From the NCBI GenBank assembly GCA_037893245.1, contig JBAIAA010000096.1, positions 1,488,001 to 1,552,000 on the forward strand: 64,000 bases of DNA, in the 5' to 3' direction. A program made the translations under genes and the position numbers. The notes beneath the pieces are model-generated. The model was not told the DNA's origin. It did not search any database and was given only the letters and a program-made list of their open reading frames with translations. Below, one piece after another: positions 20,701-31,092 of the stretch; position 1 is the stretch's first letter; each line of letters begins with the position of its first letter. This DNA comes from Crossaster papposus (taxonomy: Eukaryota; Echinodermata; Asteroidea; Velatida; Solasteridae).

Positions 20701-21610
20701 CTACAGACGTTTTCCTAGTTCCGGATCGCAAAAAATATTCAGGCTGTTTTCAACAGGTATAATCCTCGAAATTCAAATGAAATAGGTTTAGTTTACCTTA
20801 TGTGATGGAGAAACTACAGTTTTTGTTTCCATATTTGTGCTCTTCTTATTCTGAAAATACGACGTCAAAAGTACCGACATCACTTTTCCTAGTTGCGGAT
20901 CGGTTCAATCGATTCCGGATCGGGTGAAAACTGCTTCGTACATAAAAAAATAATCATGCTAGAACCAACCCGAATCAAGCCTTATTTCTGATAAAGTATT
21001 CATTAATTTATATAAATACAGTTTAAAATATATTTCGAATACTTTCACTTCCAATAAAGTTTAAAAAGAGGACTTGCAAAGAAATGTTTTTAAATGTTTT
21101 GTCTATATGTACGTGTGTGGCGCGCGGCAACGAGCCGATAAACTTTGACCTACAGGAAACGTCATATGAAATCGCTTGCGCGCGTGTAGTTGATGCATGT
21201 ATTTTACGAGCGATCCGGAACTAGGAAAAGATGTACGTTCAGTCTTTGGCAGATTTTTTAATACTGGAGACTTTTAGACTTATTTTTACTCGACAAATAA
21301 TCGATGCATGAGTTTTACTGTAGACTACAAAACGGCATAAATGAAATCAAACGTTTTTAGTGACATGTCGCAGAATATTTGTTCGCGGTTTTGCGGCTCC
21401 CGTGATTTCCACAAACCGTTCAAACATGTCAAAGTACGAGTCAAAAATCTTGCCAAAATTCCTTTTCTGGATATTTTATTACAAATATGTTTATGTATCA
21501 AGAAGCTTATGTTTCTTTTCAAAATGCACTTCATCTAAACAAATAGTATTGGAGACCAAGCAATAAGAGGTAGGTTTGTATTTGAAGCGATCCGGAACTA
21601 GGAAAACAAC
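20701..21610. repeat. Four copies of a 19-bp motif in inverted arrangement
   Basis: TTTTCCTAGTTCCGGATCG occurs directly at 20,710-20,728 and, with one mismatch, at 20,884-20,902. Its exact reverse complement occurs at 21,211-21,229 and 21,588-21,606. The two direct copies face the two inverted copies across about 300 bp. A partial copy (GATTCCGGATCGGG) follows the second one. There is no ORF of interest here. Confidence 0.85.
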
Positions 21611-22916
21611 TGTACTACAGAGTACAGGCAGTCCGAGTTACTGTACTCTCTAGTTATCGCTTTTTTAACATTTGGACATTATCTAGTTCGAGTAACTTGG
21701 ACCCCAAAATCACCTTTTTCAACATTTGGACACGGTCTGGTGATTATTAGGGTCCAAGAAAACCCGGTTGGACTCGTTGTACGAAATGTCTGCACATCGA
21801 TCCCCATGACCTCCCACACTTTTCCCAAAAAATGTCACGGAAAACGGCCACTTACAAAAATGCTGCTTGTCCCCAGTAGGCACTAAGGATCAAGGAAGAC
21901 ACTTACACTATCGGTAGGGTGTTCAGTTCACTCACCGCGACTGAAGACATCTAACCAATGTTTATCCCCAAAATTGTACGACTTTTCTATGTCAGAAACT
22001 GCAAGTAAAACCTTCATTTGAAACCCCTGACTTTCAGCTATCGAATAATGCACATAAAATAGCAGTAGGGTGGATGTACGACAGCTTATACATTTTGTGA
22101 ATGAAGCCCTTTTGCTCCGCCCAACTTTTCCCGAGAAAAACCGATCCACGCGTCCACGCGTTCGGCCCCAGATTTTTCCCGACAACATCGTGTAGTTTTA
22201 ACTCCGCGCGATTTCCGAACCCCGGAGTGACAGTTGAACGGGTTTCATTTTGATCCCGAAGGGGTACTGAACACGTTAGTGTTTACTCGATCCCGATAAA
22301 CAATTTAGAACGAAAGTTACGAAAAAAGTAAAAATAAACTCAATTTTTTGAGGTGCAATCCTCAAAATTCAAGGTAGGAGTTATCATTTACATAAAGTTT
22401 ACTTGTCTTGTCTACTATACCTGTTATTTTTAAGTCTCTAATGTGCGTAGATTCGGGCGGAAAGTGTACTTTGTAAAGCTAGATTCATGACAGCTACGCG
22501 AATGTATGTGTGAGCTCCGCGTTTCGCGTGCCGTGTGTGAGGCATGTTTTGGTGCCATTCAGGGATACATAATGTATGTAGGGACCGTCTTCATCGAATG
22601 GGGTGAATTTAATCAAATAAAACAGGATTTCTCAAAAACTAATTATCCGATTTTCTCGATTTAAAAAGCATTGTATTTCTTTCATCAAGACCTTTTATTT
22701 GGTGTATAGTTTGAGCATTTTGGAGGAAGAATAATGTTTTACCTGAACACCCTACTATCGGTGTCTTACCTTTTAAAAAAGTGAGAAAATCGGACCTCAA
22801 AATGTGGAGCAATGTTCGCCGATTCAAATGCACGTAGCCATTGTTGAGCAAACTCATGACGTCATTCTTGTTGACAACAACGTCGCGCGCAACTCCGGTC
22901 GCATAGTCAGCGGCTG
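21611..22916. other. Non-coding flank with a dispersed repeat copy
   Basis: No recognisable coding sequence. Around 21,630-21,760 the words GTCCGAGT, TTATCGCTTTTTTAACATTT, GGACAT and CTGGTGAT are arranged as in a second copy at 24,812-24,890, so this is an interspersed repeat of unknown type. Within the first copy the GGACA..CTGGTGAT portion is partly repeated. Confidence 0.5.
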
Positions 22917-22993
22917 TTACCTGTTTCGTGCACTGTGCTGTAGTGGATGGGTGGTTTAGCCATCCACTACAGCACAATGCACGAAACAGGTAA
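22917..22993. repeat. Long near-perfect hairpin (34-bp arms)
   Basis: The arms 22,917-22,950 and 22,960-22,993 pair over 34 bp with a single mismatch, across a 9-base loop (GTGGTTTAG). The left arm begins TTACCTGTTTCGTGCACTGT. Such a stem could be a snap-back duplication, a very short MITE, or a hairpin RNA precursor. The right arm ends in a donor-like CAGGTAAG. Confidence 0.9.
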
Positions 22994-23138
22994 GAACACA
23001 ACCAATTAGGCCGCCACGTTTGTTTGCGTTACGTTTCCGGTAACCCGACGGACCGTAAATATTTTTTGGTCAAAAAAATAATTTGAAAATGTGTAAATGA
23101 TCTTGAATTGCTGAAAACGAAACCTTTGCTACACGTCA

Positions 23139-23172
<34 letters not shown>

Positions 23173-25985
23173 AGGGGGGGCCCTTCGAGGCTGTGATTGC
23201 GAAACGCTATGGTACCCTCCATTCTCAAAATAGGGGGAACAATTTTCTTACTCGAAAAATAAAGAGTTTTTGACATCCAATCTTAACATCTTGTATTTTG
23301 TAGTTGTACAAGGTTGTTATTTACCTTAATAAAATGAAAAAAGCAGTCGAAAAAATTAAGCGTTGACGTACCGTTGATGCGCGTCGAGATTGTGCACAAA
23401 TACTCAAACGACGTTAACAAATACCTCCCCTAAAAAGGGCAATAATAATCGATAAATTGTGAAAAATTGTGCTTCGACCCCACTCATTTTTTTCCATGGA
23501 TACGTTAAAAAAGGAGGTAGCAGTGATATACTGAATTTTTAAAAAAATCTGCCTGTGACCCCCTTGCGTTTTATCGTGTTGTTTTCGAACGAAAATGGCA
23601 GAAAATGACATCGCCCCAAAATAATTCGTGTAGATCGTGCCTGTGTACCTGGCTATGCGGACGTTGTATAAATCACTGAATTCGAAGAGCGAGCGCGGAG
23701 CAAATTTGTACGTGTTTCAATGGTGCGCTTCGAGGGGGCGATCTATACGTATTTACTGTGTGAGATGTGTGGCTCATGAGCGTGGAAGAATGAATGAGAT
23801 ACATTTCAACGTTGGTGGCGCACTTTGTTGGCCCCCCCTGCTACACGTGTAAAATGTACAGCATTAAGAAAGTCACACGATTGTCCCGTTTTTAATTGGC
23901 AAGTTATTGCATGGTAACTTATAGTAACGTTAGAAACAAAAATCATGTCGACTTTCAAAACAAAACACTTGCTACGAATTGTCCCCATTTTATCGGCAAG
24001 TTAGACACAAAATCCATGTCTTTTCTGTCTTTTCAAAAATGCTTCTAAATAACTTTTTACGTCATAAATGCTTGTAACCTTTCTGTCGTCCATATTTGCT
24101 GGTTTGCTTACTTGCTTTACTTGTATTTTCGGAAGGAAACCGATGTTTTTTCGCCGGTGTGATCGGCGTGCAACTACTCGCACTCGCAGTGAACGGATTG
24201 CAGAACCAGGGGTGCCAACTCTCACGCATTGAGCGTGAGAGTCACACATTTCGGGTTATTCTCACGCCCACACAGGATTTCTCACGCTAAAAAAAATCCC
24301 ACCGCAAAACTAAAAAAATCCGCACTTCGGCTCATCCAACGACATTGCTAGCGCACATAAAATTATTTAAGGAAAAATATCATCTGGCTCCGTGTTTTGT
24401 ATACGTATATAAAACCATAAAAAGATGCAGGACACAGACTCCGTGCGCATTCTGTAACATACCGGTACAGTCTGGCCGTTTTATGAACTGCAGTCTAATA
24501 GTCTGATTCCGCGTGAATGAATACATGTACAGGTACATCGGGATACGGACACTATACCTATGCACGCACTATGTGGATATTGGAAAAACGTGGATCCTGG
24601 GTTTGGACATCAAAAACACGCATGTCAAAATGATTTAAAATAGGAAGGACATCAGCGAACAAGAAAAGGGACAAGAGCATGTAAAAACTGTTGATATAAA
24701 AGGCATCAAAAATGCTTAGAAATGGGACTGGTTAAAGAAGGAAGTGGATGGAGTTCCCCCGGGGAGTTCATCTTGAAAAATCAGTATGAAAACTTGATTG
24801 ACCAGGCATGGCATTAGTCCGAGTAACTAGGACCTTACTTATCGCTTTTTTAACATCTGGACATGATCTGGTGATAGTAGGGTCCTAGGGAGTTCGCATG
24901 GGTCCCTTCACATTTAAATCAAAATGCCACTTTGCCAAAATGTTTGCCCAAAGAAACATCAGATATCACCCTCAAAACGGCCACCAAATTACTCGATAAG
25001 CCATCTGAGATACAAGTACACATCGACGATTAAGATTGTGGTACATGTACTAAGGTTTACTTACGATTCGGATGAAAAGTGAAATTTCCAGCTGAATTCC
25101 GCAAGCTGCCTCGGTACACGTAATTTGCTTTCATGTCGTTGATATGTGTTCTTTCATAATAATATCTGCATATGAATACGGCGCGCGGTGACCCCGGCTC
25201 GACCTTGCATATCAATATCAGCAGCATGCAGGCGCACACATTTCTAGCTCTATTACTATTAGTATCATACAACTTCCGAATTTCCGAACCTACATGTGTA
25301 CCATTTTAGTTCAGTTTGGTTAGGGTTCGGTTCGGAAGGCTATTTTTAGTTCGGTTTGGCTGCAGCACTATGTACAACATGGGGTTTGGGTTGTAAAAAT
25401 AATAAAATTTAATTGATGATGTCATCATGATGTCACTTCGGATTAGTGTGACTATCTAAACGATCCACCAAGTTTCATGACAATTGGATCAATTCTTGTA
25501 TGTGTTTTAGAAAATCGCATTTTTGATGACGTCATCATGACCGTCATCCGATGTTTCATTTGTTGGTGGAACTACCTATTACATGTACCAGTACCTAACA
25601 GACCTTGTAAATTTTTTATACAAAAAGAATTTTGAATTTATTACCGGTATGTGCCGTTCATGAGATATCGCCTTTAGGTTCAAAAACTTGATAATTCATA
25701 TCAAATCGTATAAAATCCTGACATCACCTCAATTTTCATATACCGGTATAACACATCCCGGTCTACCCAATATCAAGTATAAACCTAATCAGACTTATAT
25801 TATGGAGATACACTGTACATGTACATGTACATGTATAGGGTCTCCAAAGAAAAGGTAGTCTCCACTACAGCAGCCGAAAAAGTGCGTAGCTTACACAATA
25901 CGTAAGACTTGCGCCACAAGTTTATTGCATAGCTGCGCAATAAACTTACGATCGATTTCACGAAACTTGGCGTAACTGTGCAACA
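22994..25985. other. Non-coding flank with G-tract and small palindromes
   Basis: Holds a long G-tract (about 23,142-23,169), a 10-bp-arm palindrome ACTCTCACGC/GCGTGAGAGT at 24,218-24,242 with further CTCACGC words after it, the second dispersed repeat copy at 24,812-24,890, paired TGATG(A/T)(C/T)GTCATCA words near 25,418-25,540, and TACATG repeats at 25,811-25,838. The segment at 25,880-25,985 (CGCAATAAACTTACG, TTTCACGAAACTTGGCG) resembles 42,061-42,250 and is probably a MITE family. No gene is supported. Confidence 0.5.
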
Positions 25986-26406
25986 TTAACCCTAACACTC
26001 TAGGCCCTTTTTGCTAGAAACCATCCTCAATCCTCTAAAATCCTAATTTTTTTAAAAACCTAATTTTTTTTAAACGCCATCTAGCCTCAATCCTCAAAAA
26101 TCCTCTTTTTTTTAATCCTCCCAAAACTGCAATGAGGAATCTGGGGATTGAAAAAAGTCAATCCTCCAAAATCCTCATTATGATTTTTTGAAAACCCCAC
26201 AGCCTCATTCCTCCAAAATCCTCATTTTTTGAAAACCCCATTGTGCCTCAATCCTCAAAAATCCTCCACACTTGAAACATTGTGAAACAACATTGTGCCT
26301 CAATCCTCAAAAATCCTCATTTTTAAAAAACCCCATACAGCCTCAATCCTCAAAAATCCTCAAACTGCAATGAGGATTTTTGAGGATTGAGGAGTGTTAG
26401 GGTTAA
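25986..26406. mobile_element. AATCCTC minisatellite bounded by inverted TTAACCCTAACACTC
   Basis: The interior is a diverged tandem repeat of CCTCAATCCTCAAAAATCCT type. It starts at 25,986 with TTAACCCTAACACTC and ends at 26,406 with the exact reverse complement, so the whole 421-bp block has 15-bp terminal inverted repeats. A related block in opposite orientation lies at about 48,110-48,424 and also ends in TTAGGGTTAA. The ends contain the telomere-like word TTAGGGTTA. Type is unknown: an array-bearing MITE is the simplest view. Confidence 0.65.
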
Positions 26407-28245
26407 AAATAATTTAACCATCTAGGACGAGGACAATAATAGTGTTTCCGACAGCTGTTTCTGCAGAAAATGGGAGCTGTCATGAAACAGTCGTTGAATT
26501 GCAGCCCATATGTTCACCCGCCATTTTAAAAATAGTTTTGTTATACCGTACGTTTTTTAGGAATCGTGTGGCAATGTAAAAAAAAATCTCTCGGGAGTAA
26601 AATAGTTGTCTATATACTTCAGGGTCATTCTATAAATCTGGGGTCCAATAGTGTGACATGAGGTTAACATTTTAAAAGCATTAAAACAGATTAAAAATAT
26701 TATGATTTAATACACAACTATCCGTGTTTTCTTTTAAAAAAAAAAAAAAAAAAAGTATGGTGTACGCCTAATTTAACACACTTCATGTAAGTGAATGCCA
26801 ACAAAATTGACCAATGTAACGGGGACACCAAAACAAACATCCATCACCAACTACATTATGACACGAGTTACATATTGTCTTAGTTAGTTCTTTTAAACTA
26901 GTTTTCAGGTGATATTTAACCATGAAAAAAAATAGAGGAAAATACCTAATTTGAATAAGAAATTGTATACACACAAAAATTTGAACATGCTACATTTTGG
27001 CTAAGCAGGCACTTTTTGAACTGAAGTTTTTATTACTCAAAACATTGCTCAACAGATTTGATTTTAAACACCTTAATCTATCAAACTCAATCATATCAAT
27101 ACATTTCTATTGCAAATGATTACCTTCCTACTCAACATTGTATGTAGCACTAAGTTGAAATAAGACATGTTGTGTGTTATGGGGACACCAAGACTTTCGT
27201 GTCCCCTGTTATGCGCAACACACAGTCAATGATCCAGGTAAAATAACAGTTATGTGTCTGTAAAGTTATAACAACTTCAATTTTGTAACAATTTTTCACA
27301 GGATATTGATCAAGGAAAGATTTTTTAAATACTTGGAAAATAATCTTTAGTGGAGAACATACATTGTACCACCTGCAAAAGTAACTGTTATTTTCAACAA
27401 GTCGTGCTTTATGCCCAAAGGTTGAGCTTAAAGAGTTTATGTACGCATCTTTCCTGTAAATCTTTCAAAATCCCACCCACATATATTTTAACTGTAGCTG
27501 TACAACTAAATACTTAATGTCGTACAATGTAATTTGTAAATGGCATTAGTTAGAATGTGTCATGTACAATAAAGGGGACACGAAAGTTCTGGTGTCCCCC
27601 CCCCCCCCTTATGTGCAACAGCTGTAGCATATGGCATACTATGGACCTGTTGGTATGTTTTGCTGTTTTGACAATTTTAGCATCATTTGGAGTGAGAGCT
27701 GGAAATTTAAGTCTCCAACCATGTTAATTTCAAGATTAGTATGATAGTGGTAGAATTGCAGGGAAAACTCAAAACAAAAACACGTCTTCAATCGTATTTC
27801 TCAAAATTGGTAGGGCATAGTCGTTTGGCAATAAAAGCTGCCTCTAAAATCCTGTCAGGAAACTTGGCCTTGCAATTTGCAACATGACTGTTACTAGGAA
27901 TCAATACGCCCGAGACCCAATGACTTCACGCTTTGTTTACATGTGCACTTTCCTAAGAGTGAGTCTGTCCCTAGGCCATCTGGCATCCAGACTTCTTCTC
28001 CCATAGAAAGCACATATATGTAAACAAATCCATGACGTCATTACGTCTCGGGTCTTTTGTCACACAATTAAGCTATTCAAAGGAACTTATTTACAAATGT
28101 ATTGCTGGAATGCATTAATATATCACTGGGCTTATTTCATTTTGCTCTTTTCTTTTGTTCCAGTTTGTTTTTTAAACTCTTTTTAACATTATTAAATTCA
28201 TTTAACATACCACAAGGGAAACTGACAAGGTCAATTTTGAAACTT

Positions 28246-28322
28246 ACAGGAGCGGAATTTGAACCTGCGACCTCCAATATACTGTACCTGCACCCACCCT
28301 ACCAACTGAGCTGTCTTGCTCT
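28246..28322 (-). other. tRNA-like sequence (SINE head), with a second T-arm at 28,460-28,495 on +
   Basis: On the minus strand CAGCTCAGTTGGTAGGG resembles a Pol III A box/D-arm. About 40 bases later GTCGCAGGTTCAAATTCC is a T-arm and B box. A plus-strand stretch, TTCGCAGGTTCAAATTCC at about 28,473-28,490, repeats the T-arm with a degraded head. The two are inverted relative to each other, about 150 bp apart. Folding as a functional tRNA is doubtful: the anticodon arm is poor. Best read as two tRNA-derived SINE copies inside transposon A. Confidence 0.5.
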
Positions 28323-29780
28323 ACATGTACATGTACAATGTATGTTGGCGGTCTCACAAATTGTCAGTATAAAAAGGAATGTTTTTAAGTGTCCAATGAA
28401 TAAAAATAGTGACAATTTAGAAGACTGCAAACCTAGGGCAAGATAGCGTAAGTACAGTATATTCCCAAGTTCGCAGGTTCAAATTCCACTCATATCCCTG
28501 TCCGTTTTCATTGTTCACTCTGAAAATATTTCTAATTTGTTTATTCTAACATTGTTTCAACACCTTTTGCATTTTCATGCAAGTTGCTTAATAAACTAAT
28601 ATGGTTGGCTGAAGGGTGTTGTGAGACCACCTGATGAACTACATAGTGTAGTAGTTTTGACTTTTGATGTCAAAGCTGGACCACACAAAACCTTGCCCAT
28701 AACACACTAACATGGGTCCGAAACTACTTAAGCATCAATTGATTTCAACTCAAATGGCAAAGTGAACCAAACATGCATTGACGCATCGCTTGCTTTTGAT
28801 GAGAAAAAAACAAATCAAAATGCATTTAAATTTCTAAAGCATGCAATATTCATTTTTCTTTTAGCTACATGTAGAAAGAAATTAAACGTCTAAAATTGAT
28901 TCTGCATGTATGCTTGAGTAGTCGTGGTCACTAATACTAATTTGGAAAGGCTTGCTAGGGAATGCCATAAAGGATGAGAATAAAGCAAAACCATGGTGGA
29001 TAATTCCCCTCTCAGGTTCACTTCCAATTTGTGACTTTTAGTTATACTTTTGTGGGCGACACCATTTTTATTTACTATGGTTATGAGGTGATCGGTGTTA
29101 TCTAAATGAAGTTGTGTTATAAAAATACCTGTAAACTCTAGGAAGCTTGTTAGGTACATGTAATAAAATGGGAGTCACAACAAAAACATGTCGCAACGGC
29201 CTAATATTTATGTTTTAATTTCTAGAAATGGGTCATTCCATTTATTTGGGGGCCAACCTGTGACATGGAGGCCAAAATTTCAAAATAGTTCAATCTTTTA
29301 AAACAAGTTGCCTAATAATGGTTAACATGTTAATTTTTGGAATCCGTTAAATTTTAAAAATTTACATGAACATTGTCCGAGTAAGAACAGTTCAAATGGG
29401 CACGCGTCTGGCAAATTCCCCGTGTAAACGGGACACCAAATTGTAACTGGCTTGTGTAACATAAATGTAACAAATGATTGAAATAAATCAAAGTTTGCAC
29501 CAAATTGATACTTCACTATGACCCCTTTTAACATTAAATGACATTTGGTTACAGTTCATTTTGACCAAAACCATAATTGGGTGACCAGAGTTTTACAATT
29601 GTGGCTGCATATTGTCATATTTTGGCCATCTTGGTTCAACAAATTGTTTTTAGCCACAAAACTAAGTCTTACTTTAATAAAGTGCATTCTTATTTGTGGC
29701 ATAGGATGTATTTAAACCATTTCAAAAGCTTTTAACTGATCGCATAATGTTAATGGCCACAAATTACCCCCGAAAGTTAA

Positions 29781-30610
29781 GTTCCACGTGTAACTGGGAC
29801 ACCAATATCTTGGTGTCCCAGTTACACGGGGAACAAAGACCAAATTTCAGTGGTGTTTATGTTGCCTGTGATAAAACACAATTTTCAGGTATGCACATAT
29901 TTAAGATGGTCAGTAGTACAACATTACTAACTTTGAAAATGCTCAGGGGCCAAAACATGCATGAAAGGTTCCACATGTAAATAGGACACCAAAATGTTGG
30001 TGTCCTATTTACACGTGAAACAAAGACTACATTTTCTGGCGTCTGTTTCCTGTAATAAAATTTAATATTCATACATGTATGCACAGACCTATTTAAGATG
30101 GTCAGTATTAATTACTGAATATAAAAATACTCCCAGGGTCAAAACATGCATGAAAGGTTCCATGTGTAAATGGGACACCAAAATGTTGGTGTCCTATTTA
30201 CACGTGGAACAAAGACTACATTTTAGTGGCGTCTGTTTCCTGTAATAAAATTTAATCTGCATACATGTATGCACAGACCTATTTAAGATGGTCAGTATTA
30301 ATTACTGAATATGAAAATACTCCCAGGGTCAAAACATGCATGAAAGGTTCCATGTGTAAATGGGACACCAACATCTCTTGGTGTCCCATTTACACGTAGA
30401 ACAAAGAGCCAATTTTAGTGGTGTGGGTTTTGTATGGTAAAATTAAACTGCATGTATTTAAGATGGTCAGTAGCACAAGTACATGAACTTATAAATTATA
30501 AATGTTCATTATTATTATTATTATGAACTGAAATTGAATATTCTCCCAGAGTCAAAACATGTATGAAAGGTTCCGCACGGACCTATGGGACACAAATTTT
30601 TGTGTCAGTC
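29781..30610. repeat. Subterminal array of large palindromes in transposon B
   Basis: Four ~25-bp-arm palindromes start at 29,781, 29,968, 30,157 and 30,347, and a decayed fifth at about 30,570. Each has the core GGGACACCAA or AGGACACCAA, a 3-6 base loop, and TTGGTGTCC. They sit in a direct repeat of about 190 bp that also contains AAACATGCATGAAAGGTTCC and AAGATGGTCAGTA. Palindromic subterminal repeats are typical transposase binding sites. The same core is scattered at both ends of A and at the right end of B. Confidence 0.88.
30490..30522 (+). mobile_element. Second (ATT)n retroposon tail
   Basis: A 33-bp insertion ending in TTATAAATGTTCATT plus ATT repeats is flanked by ATGAACT (30,483-30,489 and 30,523-30,529). 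The sequence matches the tail at 16,017-16,074. It lengthens the spacing between the fourth and fifth palindromes of the B array. Confidence 0.7.
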
Positions 30611-31092
30611 AATTTCCATTCTCATACTCAATGACTGTCAGTAATAGACCGTATCGAATAGCTGCCATCTATTTTGTACTGAATTTGTGCACTATTTTAC
30701 AAAATTGTTTCATTTCATTAAACATGTTTCCATATAACACTGGTCAAATTACATTTACTAACATCCAATTCTAATTAACATCAAGATTAAACTAACATCA
30801 CATTTTAACTAACATCAAGACTGAACTAACATCAAATTTTTAACATATTGAATCTCAAGCTGGTTTTGCTAAGGATTCCTGCTACTAATAACACTTCGTT
30901 GAGTTGAATTTTGGTTGTGCACTCTTTCATATGTTGAGACTGATGTTTGTGTCGCCCAGCTGAAGAAGGTTCCGGACACAAATGGTCTCATAACAGAACA
31001 GGAACCGAAACCCGCACAGGTTTTTGTTTTTGTTCATTACCATTCCAAATTCAGCATAAAATATTACCTGTGCTGGTCCTGGGGATTTTTCT

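Noticed and set aside
25986-26406. Telomere or interstitial telomeric array
   Set aside because: Only single TTAGGGTTA words at the ends; no tandem TTAGGG run.
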